Position numbers and translations under genes: made by a program. Source: Verrucomicrobiaceae bacterium (lineage in GTDB: Bacteria; Verrucomicrobiota; Verrucomicrobiia; Verrucomicrobiales; Akkermansiaceae). Taken from it: a DNA stretch of 52,265 bases. Positions 30,671 through 39,293 of this stretch are shown here, one piece after another (position 1 is the stretch's first letter; every line of letters begins with the position of its first letter). Below the pieces are notes generated by a model. That model made no database searches and was not told the origin of the DNA. It worked only from the letters and a program-made list of their open reading frames with translations. The stretch is from the NCBI GenBank assembly GCA_027485995.1, contig JAIXPW010000085.1, positions 1 to 52,265 of the forward strand, written 5' to 3'.

Positions 30671-33600
30671 ATGAGCTCGTTCCCACTCAATCCAAACTCA
30701 TCCAAGCATCGCCTTGGCTTCGAAGCCCAAGGGCAGCCTTCGGTTCGAAGGCTGCTTCACTCCACCCGCAGCCTCCTGCCCATTCCTCCCGCCGCAATGC
30801 TGGCGGTCGGACTGCTTGGATTCGCCGGGCTGTCGAATGCCCAGACGGTGATTTTCAGCGAGAACCTGGGAACGCCGACCGGCACGACGACCATCGTCAC
30901 CTATGCGGGAGGAACGGCACCTGCGACTTTCCAGAATAAGGGCACGCTCACCTACGGCATCGGTGAACAGACCACTGCTGATGTGCGAACCACCAGCGCA
31001 TCAAATGCCGGGGCGGTTACCTACACCGGTGCTTCAGGTAATGGCAACGTCTTCTTTGCCGCTTCCGGCACGATTGGATTCTCCATCGAGAGCATCAACG
31101 CCTCGGCATACAACACGCTGCAGCTTTCCTATGGATATAGGAAAGAGAATGCGTCTTTACTTCCAACTTTTTCCGTCGAATATTGGAATGGCAGCAGTTG
31201 GGTCGTGCTGCAGAACACCGCTTCTGGACTTTTCAACGAAGCGGCAAACGCGACAGCTGGATGGTATGTGGCGAAGACGATCAGCCTGCCAGCCGGAGCC
31301 CAGGTCAGCGGACTGAAGATCCGTTTCGTCAAGTCCGGTTCGCAGTCGCTTCGAATCGATGACATCAAGCTGACCGGAACTCCAGCAGCGGGAGACGTGA
31401 CCAAGCCGACCATTGCTTCCCTCTCTCCGGTCAATACGGGAACCAATGTCGCAATCACGGCCAATGCCGTCGCCAGCTTCAGCGAGGCCATCCAAGCCGG
31501 AACCGGCACCATTCTTCTCCAGAAGACCTCCGACAGTTCGACCGTCCCTGCCAGTGTGGTGGTGGCGGGTTCCACGGTCACCATCGACCCGACCTCGAAC
31601 CTGGAATACAGCACGAACTACACCGTGATCATTCCACCGGGCTCCATCAAGGATCTGGCCAACAACAACTTTGATGGAACCCCCGAGACCGGCAGTTGGA
31701 GCTTCACCACCGTCGCTCCGGACAACACCGCGCCGACGATCACGTCGGTCACTCCCGCCATCGGGGCGACGGGCATCGCCCGCCCCTCTGCGCTGACCAT
31801 CACCTTCAGCGAAAACATTCAGGTCGCCAGCTCAGGGTCGCCGAAGATCTACATCAAGCGGGTTTCCGATGACCAGATCGCATCCCAGGTGGAGTCCGGT
31901 TCCTTTGGCACCGCCAGTGCCACCAACAATGTCGCCACGGTCCCGATTTCTCCTCCTTTGGACTACGGCACCCAGTACTACGTGGAGATCGATAGCGGAG
32001 CCTTCGAGGATGTTTCCCCGAACAACAACGATTTCACCGGTCTTTCCAAATTCATCCCGGAAACCACCACCTACAGCTGGAACTTCACGCTCCTCTCCGT
32101 TCCCTCGCTGACCAACTCAGGACCCTACTTGCAGGATTTCTCGGGCTTCACCAGCTCGGCCACTTTCCCATCGGGATGGGCCGTGACGTCGAGTGGATCC
32201 GCTCCGGCGAAACTTGACTACTCGGCCTGGAACACCACCACGACGCCGAACACGACAACCGGGATCAAGTTCAGCTCAGCCACGCCGGTGACCAATGTCT
32301 TCGGCTATCAGCACACCGGTGACACGGACAGCGTCGATCAGATCCTCAATCTCACCAATGGCACCGGCGCGGAAATCACCGACCTCACCATCTCCTACCG
32401 CGGACGGCGTTCGCGGGACAACATTGGACGAACCCCTGCCTACACGGTCACCCTCAACTACGGAGCCAACTCGGTCCCCATCCCGGCTCTGGCCTATGTG
32501 ACCTCGGACGGTGACAACCTGCTCAAGACGGCATCCCTTACAGGTCTCACCATTCCGGTCGGAGGCTCATTCTCCATCACCTGGAACTCCAACGGAGATA
32601 CGGCTGTGGGGTCTGGCTCCCGCGAACAGATCGGGATCTCGGACGTTTCGGTTGAATCAGGTGCCGCCACCTTCCCACCAAGCGTGGCCGGGGTGACTCC
32701 GAGTTATTCCTCCCTCTCCCAGAACTCGGTCACCGTTGGGTCCGCCGTTTCCTCGGATGGAGGCAGCCCGATCACGGAGCGCGGCATTGTTTACTCCCTG
32801 ACCTCCGTTGATGCCACCCCTCAGTCCGGTGAATCCGGTGTCACCAAGATCGCGGATGTCTCCACTGAGGTTGGAGCCTTCAGCCTTCCGATCACCGGAC
32901 TGACTCCAGGCAGCCAGTACTCGGTGGCATCCTACGCGACCAACGCCGAAGGAACGACCCACTCCTCGGCCGTCACGATCTTCACGCTTCCAGCGATTCC
33001 ATTGCTTTCGAGCCAATACTCCCAGGCCTTCGACAACTTCACGGGAAGCATCGTCAACGGCACCCTGCCTGCTGGTTGGAGCGTGGTTTCCTCGGGTGGC
33101 CTGAACAGCTACGCAGGAACCTGGGGACCTTCCACTTCTTCAGGTGGACTTGTGGGTGGAGTGACTCCCGGAGTGCTCGGATATCAGCACGTCGGAGGAA
33201 GCGCCACGGTCACCGCGTCCCTTTCCCTGAAAAACAACACGGGAACCACCCTCACCCAGTTGTATGTGTCCTATCTGGGACGCGTCTCACGAGCCGACCA
33301 ATCCCGCGAGCCTGCCTGGACCTTCAGCCTCAATGGAACTCCGGTCACCGAACTGGATTACTCCACCTCGGCCGCTGTGGATGCCACCAAGGCGAAACTG
33401 GTCACCGGACTCTCCATCGCACCGGATGACGTCATCACCCTCACCTGGGTCAGTGATGGCAACGTCGGAACCGGCGGTGCACGCCGCCAGATCGGAATCG
33501 GGGAGGTGCTGGTCGCCGTCCCCACCGCTCCAGTCCTCGGCAGTGCCTCGGCCTCTTCGATCACCGGCACCACCGCCACTCTGAACGGCAACGTGACGGC

Positions 33601-34183
33601 TGACGGCTACCTTCCCATCACGGCCCGTGGGTTCGTTTACTCAATCACCGGCACCAATGCAGACCCGCAAATCGGTGGCCTTGGTGTCACAGATGTGGTC
33701 GAGGGCGGAACCACCACCGGCAGCTACAATTCACCCGTCACAGGCCTCAACGCCGCGACCGGATACAGCCTGAAGGCCTATGCCACAAACAGCGCTGGGA
33801 CCACCTACAGCAACGTGGCGACCTTCAGCACTGGAGCAGCAGGGCTCAGCTACGACACCTGGAACGACTCCATCGACAATCAGGCCGCGAACTTGGACTT
33901 CGACGGCGACGGCATTTCAAACGGCGTCGAGTTCTTCATGGGAACTCCGGGCAATGCCTTCACGGTCAATCCCGGCATCTCCGCAGGCACGGTGACCTGG
34001 CCGCGTGCCAGCGGAACCCTCATCACCTCCTTCAAGGTCGAGGTTTCCACCGATCTGACCAACTGGACGGATGCCTCGGTGACCTATCCTGGCAGTGTTT
34101 CGGCTCCGTCGAACAGCCCGGTCACCTTCACCCTCCCGAGCGGACCGACCTCGCTGTTCATCCGCCTCAACGTGACCCCTTGA
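30671..34183 (+). CDS. Large secreted multidomain protein with Ig-like repeats
   Basis: 1170 aa from ATG 30671; a long basic N-terminus precedes a signal-like hydrophobic stretch (IPPAAMLAVGLLGFAGLSNAQ, about residues 38-60). Two SbsA/Big5-type Ig-like domains are visible (KPTIASLSPVNTGTNVAITANAVASFSE and APTITSVTPAIGATGIARPSALTITFSENIQ). Two lamin-tail or cadherin-like modules start near SGPYLQDFSGFTSSATFPSGW and SSQYSQAFDNFTGSIVNGTLPAGW, each followed by a fibronectin-like ERGIVYSLTSVDATPQSGESGV or ARGFVYSITGTNADPQIGGLGV. The C-terminus has a calcium-type motif (DFDGDGISNGVEFFMG). Role: probably cell-surface or matrix protein; unknown. Confidence 0.8.
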   Translation: MSSFPLNPNSSKHRLGFEAQGQPSVRRLLHSTRSLLPIPPAAMLAVGLLGFAGLSNAQTVIFSENLGTPTGTTTIVTYAGGTAPATFQNKGTLTYGIGEQTTADVRTTSASNAGAVTYTGASGNGNVFFAASGTIGFSIESINASAYNTLQLSYGYRKENASLLPTFSVEYWNGSSWVVLQNTASGLFNEAANATAGWYVAKTISLPAGAQVSGLKIRFVKSGSQSLRIDDIKLTGTPAAGDVTKPTIASLSPVNTGTNVAITANAVASFSEAIQAGTGTILLQKTSDSSTVPASVVVAGSTVTIDPTSNLEYSTNYTVIIPPGSIKDLANNNFDGTPETGSWSFTTVAPDNTAPTITSVTPAIGATGIARPSALTITFSENIQVASSGSPKIYIKRVSDDQIASQVESGSFGTASATNNVATVPISPPLDYGTQYYVEIDSGAFEDVSPNNNDFTGLSKFIPETTTYSWNFTLLSVPSLTNSGPYLQDFSGFTSSATFPSGWAVTSSGSAPAKLDYSAWNTTTTPNTTTGIKFSSATPVTNVFGYQHTGDTDSVDQILNLTNGTGAEITDLTISYRGRRSRDNIGRTPAYTVTLNYGANSVPIPALAYVTSDGDNLLKTASLTGLTIPVGGSFSITWNSNGDTAVGSGSREQIGISDVSVESGAATFPPSVAGVTPSYSSLSQNSVTVGSAVSSDGGSPITERGIVYSLTSVDATPQSGESGVTKIADVSTEVGAFSLPITGLTPGSQYSVASYATNAEGTTHSSAVTIFTLPAIPLLSSQYSQAFDNFTGSIVNGTLPAGWSVVSSGGLNSYAGTWGPSTSSGGLVGGVTPGVLGYQHVGGSATVTASLSLKNNTGTTLTQLYVSYLGRVSRADQSREPAWTFSLNGTPVTELDYSTSAAVDATKAKLVTGLSIAPDDVITLTWVSDGNVGTGGARRQIGIGEVLVAVPTAPVLGSASASSITGTTATLNGNVTADGYLPITARGFVYSITGTNADPQIGGLGVTDVVEGGTTTGSYNSPVTGLNAATGYSLKAYATNSAGTTYSNVATFSTGAAGLSYDTWNDSIDNQAANLDFDGDGISNGVEFFMGTPGNAFTVNPGISAGTVTWPRASGTLITSFKVEVSTDLTNWTDASVTYPGSVSAPSNSPVTFTLPSGPTSLFIRLNVTP

Positions 34184-34212
34184 TGATTTCTTGCTAGTTG
34201 CTCATGGCTCCG

Positions 34213-34252
34213 AAACGGGGCGGTTCCGCGGGTGCGGGGCCGCCCCGTTTTT
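34213..34252 (+). terminator. Rho-independent terminator
   Basis: AAACGGGGCGG pairs with CCGCCCCGTTT across a GC-rich loop and runs into TTTTT, 30 bp after the stop of the large secreted protein gene. Confidence 0.85.
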
Positions 34253-34316
34253 CGTTGGGGAAATTGCCCAAGGCGGGGGTGGATTTCAGGAAAGTCTCAC
34301 GCTAAGGTCGCCAGAC

Positions 34317-35600
34317 ATGGTCGCCCCCCTCCTTCGATGGCTCATCGTGCCGATCCTGATCGCGCTGCCGCTGCAGGCCGCCACGCTCAAGGTCCTGACG
34401 ATCGGCGACAGCTTGTCCGAGGAGTACAAGTTCATGGAGATCGCCTTCAGCATCAACTCCAAGAACTGGGTGGAACTGGTCTCCGAGCGCCGTGGCACGG
34501 AAGCCACGTTCGGAACCTATAGTACCAGCTACATCGGCTATGGCGACTGGAGGACTGGCGGCTACCGCTTGAACTTCGGGCTTCCGGGTAAAACCACCAT
34601 CGACTGGAAGAACATCCTCAATTCAACAGGAACCGTCACCCTCGATGGAAGGACCCGCAACAACCTCACCAACGAAATCAACCTCTGCGATGTGGCGGTG
34701 ATCTTCCTTGGGGGAAACGATCTCAAGGACCAATACAGCCAGATTTTCAACAACACCGAATCGCCGACCTACCTCAGCGGCATCGTCGCCAACCTCGCCT
34801 TCATCCACGACTGGATCCGCACCCGAAAGCCCAACCTGCCGATCGTGATCGCCACCTGCCCGGATGTGGGCGCCACTCTTGATGTGAGCAGCACCTACAC
34901 GGATCCTGTGCGCCGGCTTTCCACCCGTCGGAAGATCGCCGCGATGAACGCGTCCATCCGATCGATGGCCGCCACCAAGGGGGCGAAAGTCGCCTCGGTG
35001 GACAAGCTCACCGACCTGATCTTCGACGTCGTGCCCTTCCACCTCAATGGCACCTCCCTGATCGCCACCTCCACTTCCACGACGAATGCCTCCAACTATG
35101 TCTTCTGCAAGGACGGCTTCCACCCCAGCACCTCCGGGCAGGCCTTGATCGCCAACGAAGTGATGCGGGCTCTGACCGAGGCCACCGGCGTGAGCCTCAC
35201 CCTGTTTCCCAACCGCGAGGTCCTTTCCAACATCCTCGGCATGAACCCGGACACCGTTTACAACACGTGGAAAAGCGGCTACCCCGGACTCGGAGGAACG
35301 GCAGCCGACGATGACCAGGACGGCATCCCCAACCTGGTGGAGTATGCCCTTGGCTCCTCCCCGAAGCAGCGCTCGCAGCCGATGACCTTCCTTCAATCTC
35401 CCGGCAGCACCTTGCGCTTCACCCCTTCAACGAGCGGGCTCCGCTATGCCTCGATCACCGTGTTGGAATCCTCCGGCCTGACGTCCTGGCAGGCCGTTCC
35501 AGCCAATCGGATCACCACCCATTCGGATGGCTCATGGAGGGTCGCGCCTTCGGGCCTTGGACGGGGCTTCTACAAGCTGAAGGCCGAGGTCAGGCCGTGA
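34317..35600 (+). CDS. Secreted SGNH-hydrolase with a C-terminal dockerin-like tail
   Basis: 427 aa from ATG 34317 (signal peptide MVAPLLRWLIVPILIALPLQAA). SGNH blocks: GDSL-like LTIGDSLSEEYKFME with Ser near 31, GGND (FLGGNDLKDQY near 141), and DGFHP (CKDGFHPSTSGQALIA) for Asp and His. A calcium-type region (TAADDDQDGIPNLVEYALGSSPK) and a beta domain follow. The family cleaves esters; substrate unknown. Confidence 0.87.
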   Translation: MVAPLLRWLIVPILIALPLQAATLKVLTIGDSLSEEYKFMEIAFSINSKNWVELVSERRGTEATFGTYSTSYIGYGDWRTGGYRLNFGLPGKTTIDWKNILNSTGTVTLDGRTRNNLTNEINLCDVAVIFLGGNDLKDQYSQIFNNTESPTYLSGIVANLAFIHDWIRTRKPNLPIVIATCPDVGATLDVSSTYTDPVRRLSTRRKIAAMNASIRSMAATKGAKVASVDKLTDLIFDVVPFHLNGTSLIATSTSTTNASNYVFCKDGFHPSTSGQALIANEVMRALTEATGVSLTLFPNREVLSNILGMNPDTVYNTWKSGYPGLGGTAADDDQDGIPNLVEYALGSSPKQRSQPMTFLQSPGSTLRFTPSTSGLRYASITVLESSGLTSWQAVPANRITTHSDGSWRVAPSGLGRGFYKLKAEVRP

Positions 35601-35644
35601 GTTGAACTTGAGCGCACTCCGCGTTGTGCCTAACAGACTCATAC

Positions 35645-37372
35645 TCACTGCCCCTCATCCGTCAGCGTCTTCAGGAAGGCCACCAGCGCAGCCTTGTCGG
35701 AATTGGTGAGATGCAGTCCGGTCTCGGGATGCTTGGCAAGGTTTGGATCGAGGGTGGGACGACGGTGGATGCCGGTGCTGTAATGCTCGATGACCTCCTC
35801 CAGTGTGGCGAAGCGACCATCGTGCATGTAAGGGGCTGTTAGAGCGACATTCCTCAGCGAGGGAGTGGCGAATTTCCCCTGATCCGAGGCTGAACCGGTG
35901 ACCTTCGCCCGGCCGACCGCGTCTCCTTCGAGGCCGTTGTCGTGGAACTGCTGATCGCTGAACAGTGCCCCGCCATGGCAGTGGAAGCAGTCCGCTCCAA
36001 GCTGCCCGGTGCGCGGCTCATACTCGGTCATGAAGAGCTCGAAGCCGCGTTTTTCCTCATCGCTGAGGGTGGCCTTTCCGGCGAAAGCCCGGTCGAAGCG
36101 GGAATCCCGCGCGCTGAGGGTGAGCAGATACTGCTCAAGGGCCAGCGACACCTTTTCCGCCGTGATGCCAGGTGAGCCGAAGGCCTGGCCGAACAGGCGG
36201 ACATCCTCCGGGGAAGCAGCCAGCTTTTCGCAGACCTTCCCCAGCGTCTCGTCCATTTCCCGATGATCCTGGATCGGCATCAGCACCTGCCCGCGCAGCG
36301 ACTTCGCCCGGCCGTCCCAGAAGAACTCCCGCTTCCAGGCGAGGTTGAAAAGCGGCATGGCATTGCGGTCGCCGCTGCGCCCCTCGATGCCATGGCTCAC
36401 CTTCAGCCCATCGGTGAAGGCGGCATCCGCATGATGACAACTCGCACAGGAGATCGACCCATCACGCGACAGGCGGGGATCGTGGAAAAGCTTATCTCCC
36501 AGCGAAACACGCTCGACGATCAATGGATTGTCGCGCGGCAGATCCGGGACCGGAAACGTACGGCTCATGGTGAAGCGGTAGGGCGTGAACTTTGCGGGCA
36601 GGTCGATGGGCTTGACCGGTGGCTGGGCCTCCGCTTCGGAGACCTCGGTGACGATCCGGTTCACTCGGAAAGCTCCGCGAAGATTCGCCACCAAGGCCGC
36701 TGCGATGGGGTCGCCATCCCGGGAGTGGGTCGCGGTCCCGTCCTTGTCGAAGGAGAGGGGTCGCGGGGCATTCAGCAGGCTGGCCACATCGAACTGGATC
36801 TGGACGCCGGCATTTTTCCGCAGATCCAACGGAGCGCTCAAGCTGATCGCCGTGCGGTTCGGATTGCGTGCCAGATGATAGGCATAACCCAGCGGTTCAA
36901 CATTTCCCTGTCGATAGTGCCCTTCGAGCGCCATGAAGATGTAACCGCCCTGCCAGCTCCAGTGCAGTCCGTTGAGGTTCGGATTGAGCGGGTGATCGGC
37001 AGGGATTGTGGAAACGTCGGCCGCATTGGCAGCGGCATCCGGTCCGATATGGAAGCGCAGGGCTTGATAGCTGGCCTCCTCGACTCCGTCCAACTGGAGA
37101 AGGTGCCGCCGCGATGACAGGTCCATCCAGGCATTGAGCCCCGGGAACTCGATCCATGTTCCATCCGCCCTCTGCAAGGCCACACCACTGATGAGATAAC
37201 TCAGGCGGGTGACGGAAAGGGTCTCACCGGCAGAGGTTTCATAACGGAGGGAATCCAGCCGCAAGGGCTCGCCGTTGAAGGCCGGTTCGATGCTGACTTC
37301 CAGACGCGACGCCTCCGCGAACTGGGCGCAAAGCAGCATCCAAGTCAGGAGCAGGGATCGACGAAAACGCAT
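35645..37372 (-). CDS. MbnP-like domain fused to MbnH-like diheme cytochrome c peroxidase
   Basis: 575 aa, signal peptide MRFRRSLLLTWMLLCAQFAEA. Residues about 22-215 match MbnP (PF20243): LEVSIEPAFNGEPLRL, TRLSYLISGVALQRADGTW, and LHWSWQGGYIFMALEGHYR near 136-155, with two conserved Trp. From about 270 on it is a diheme peroxidase (CCP/MauG-like) with hemes at CASCHH (near 306) and CFHCHG (near 461). In methanotrophs MbnH oxidises a Trp of MbnP to kynurenine, which binds copper. Here both are in one chain. It follows the YHYH gene by 10 bp, so the two share an operon. Confidence 0.88.
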   Translation of the reverse strand: MRFRRSLLLTWMLLCAQFAEASRLEVSIEPAFNGEPLRLDSLRYETSAGETLSVTRLSYLISGVALQRADGTWIEFPGLNAWMDLSSRRHLLQLDGVEEASYQALRFHIGPDAAANAADVSTIPADHPLNPNLNGLHWSWQGGYIFMALEGHYRQGNVEPLGYAYHLARNPNRTAISLSAPLDLRKNAGVQIQFDVASLLNAPRPLSFDKDGTATHSRDGDPIAAALVANLRGAFRVNRIVTEVSEAEAQPPVKPIDLPAKFTPYRFTMSRTFPVPDLPRDNPLIVERVSLGDKLFHDPRLSRDGSISCASCHHADAAFTDGLKVSHGIEGRSGDRNAMPLFNLAWKREFFWDGRAKSLRGQVLMPIQDHREMDETLGKVCEKLAASPEDVRLFGQAFGSPGITAEKVSLALEQYLLTLSARDSRFDRAFAGKATLSDEEKRGFELFMTEYEPRTGQLGADCFHCHGGALFSDQQFHDNGLEGDAVGRAKVTGSASDQGKFATPSLRNVALTAPYMHDGRFATLEEVIEHYSTGIHRRPTLDPNLAKHPETGLHLTNSDKAALVAFLKTLTDEGQ

Positions 37373-37382
37373 GACCAGAGGC

Positions 37383-39155
37383 TCAGTTGAACGTCAGTGC
37401 TCCGGTCAGGGTGTAGATGGTGCTGGGCCCGGGAAAGGTCACCACGACGTTCTTCGCCCCGGTGGTGCCCGTCGGCACGATGTAGGTGCAGGTGACGACA
37501 TACTGCGAGGTGTGGACCAGCGAGGAGACCCCAACGGTGGAGCCTCCGATGCTGACGCTGGTGACCGCGACGCTGGCGGGTGGCACGGGAGGAGTGGAGT
37601 TGGTGGGGATGGTGATGGTGAGAGTGTAGGTGCTTCCGCGAGTGACGACGCCTCCGGGTACGGTGGCCGTCGTACCTCCTCCCCCGGTGCCCGCAACGGT
37701 GTAGTCGAAGCCGTTGCTGTCAAAGCTCGCGAGGGACTTTCTCGTGACCCGGTAGAAGCGCTTGCTGTAGCTGTTCCTCGCTCCGCTTTCAACGAACGAG
37801 GCCTGGTCATCGGTGGCGGTGACGGTCGGAGTGAGGTCCGGCCAGGTGACAAGGTCGTTGGAGGCTTCGACGAGATAGGTTCCTCCCTCCACGCCGCTCC
37901 AGGTCAGGGTGACGTCGCCGGTGGCGTTGTTCACCGTCGGGGCACTCGCGGTTTCCACCTTGTTCGGCCCGCCATTGAAGTAGGTGGTCACGGTTTCTCC
38001 GATCGTCGTGGATCCGCCGGTGGGGCTTCCAAAATACTGGCGTCCGGTGGTGTAGGGATAGGCAGGCGTGCCATCGGCGTTGATGGTCGTGAAATAGGCC
38101 CAGGTGCCGGAGGGATACTCGGGCGTCACGCACCAGCGGACATTCTGTTCGTTGAGATCGAAATGGACTCCTTGCGTGTAGCCCCGATCGCCGAGATAAT
38201 CAAAGTCCTCAATGAAGTGACCGAGCAGATAAGTGCTGTTGACAGCAGGGCCGCTCTTGAAGGTGACCGTTTGGATTCGCTGAGCCCACGCAGGCAGGGT
38301 CGTGCGACCGGTGCTTGTTAGATTGGTGGTGCCATTGCTGCCGTTCCTCAGCACGAAGCCCGAAATCATCCGCCTGACTCCGCTGTTGGGATTGAGAGGA
38401 CTGGAGTAACCGTATGGACCATAGACCGGCAAACCATCGGCCGCCCAAGCGAGGATCGGCGAGTGCTTCGTGACCGCCGTGGTGCTCTCGGTGTAACGGT
38501 TGGTGGTGGCATTGTAATCGACGTGATCGCCAAGCTGATAGCGCAGTCCGATCGGTTGCGCGTGGTAGTGGTAGTTGTTTCCCGCCTGGTGCGCGAGCGC
38601 GGGATCGAAGGTGATGCCTTCGTTGTGATAGCCGTCGCGATTCCAGACCCCATCACCTGTTAGACCGTTGGTTGGCGTGGCATCGGTGGCGCTGGCGCTG
38701 ACGTAGGAGAAGGCATCACGCATGTCGAACATCGAGACGCCATTGACCATGCAGCCGCTGGCTCCCAGACCCGTCAGTGACTTGGTGGTGGGGATCGTCG
38801 GCGTCCGGGGGATACGATAGATCTTCGCGGTGTTGGAAGGGAAGTTTGGGAAGTTCGTGGTCTTTGCTGCATCGAGATACCATGGCCCCATGATATGCCC
38901 GGCCAGCCCGCTCGACCGGATGTAAACCCAGTTCGTCGAATAGACGACCTTGCTGATTCCCGCGTAGGTGGGCGTGGTCTGGGTTCCTGTGCCACGGGTC
39001 CAGGTCTTGGAAACGGTCCGGGAGGTCTCATTCGCGGTGCTCTGATACAGGCGCGCGTATTGTCCCGAGTCCTCGGTGAACCACGAGGAGAGCTGGGGGT
39101 CGGCCTGACACAGTCCTGCGGAGAGCGAGAGAATGAGGATGGAGGTCGTTTTCAT
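37383..39155 (-). CDS. YHYH-domain secreted protein (paralogue of the one at 42076)
   Basis: 590 aa, signal peptide MKTTSILILSLSAGLCQADP. The YHYH domain (PF14240) spans about residues 25-330, with GASGCMVNGVSMFDMRDAF, DPALAHQAGNNYHYHAQPIGLRYQLGDHVDYNA and SPILAWAADGLPVYGPYGYSSPLN. A middle part has DFDYLGDRGYTQGVHFDLNEQNVRWCVTPEYPSGTWAYFTTINADGTPAYPY, and the C-terminus has an Ig-like beta domain. Function of YHYH is unknown; the repeated His-Tyr pairs suggest metal binding. The gene shares the 39.2-kb promoter region with its divergent neighbour. Confidence 0.88.
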   Translation of the reverse strand: MKTTSILILSLSAGLCQADPQLSSWFTEDSGQYARLYQSTANETSRTVSKTWTRGTGTQTTPTYAGISKVVYSTNWVYIRSSGLAGHIMGPWYLDAAKTTNFPNFPSNTAKIYRIPRTPTIPTTKSLTGLGASGCMVNGVSMFDMRDAFSYVSASATDATPTNGLTGDGVWNRDGYHNEGITFDPALAHQAGNNYHYHAQPIGLRYQLGDHVDYNATTNRYTESTTAVTKHSPILAWAADGLPVYGPYGYSSPLNPNSGVRRMISGFVLRNGSNGTTNLTSTGRTTLPAWAQRIQTVTFKSGPAVNSTYLLGHFIEDFDYLGDRGYTQGVHFDLNEQNVRWCVTPEYPSGTWAYFTTINADGTPAYPYTTGRQYFGSPTGGSTTIGETVTTYFNGGPNKVETASAPTVNNATGDVTLTWSGVEGGTYLVEASNDLVTWPDLTPTVTATDDQASFVESGARNSYSKRFYRVTRKSLASFDSNGFDYTVAGTGGGGTTATVPGGVVTRGSTYTLTITIPTNSTPPVPPASVAVTSVSIGGSTVGVSSLVHTSQYVVTCTYIVPTGTTGAKNVVVTFPGPSTIYTLTGALTFN

Positions 39156-39213
39156 CGGAGTTGGCAGAACGGAACCACACCATTGTGAACTGGGTGTGTG
39201 GCATTCCCATGAA

Positions 39214-39233
39214 ATTGTTAAGCGAGTGTAAAA
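39214..39233 (-). promoter_or_regulatory. Direct-repeat box 1 in divergent promoter
   Basis: Minus strand: TTTTAC-N8-AACAAT, with TTACA and TAACA spaced by 11 bp. It lies 58 bp from the YHYH start at 39155 and 60 bp from the start at 39294, so it can serve both genes. Two related boxes precede other genes of the cluster. Confidence 0.6.
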
Positions 39234-39293
39234 CCCGGATGCATCCCATGAATCTGCTTGCCCTCGCCGCCCAGGGTTCCGAGTAGTGCCTCC

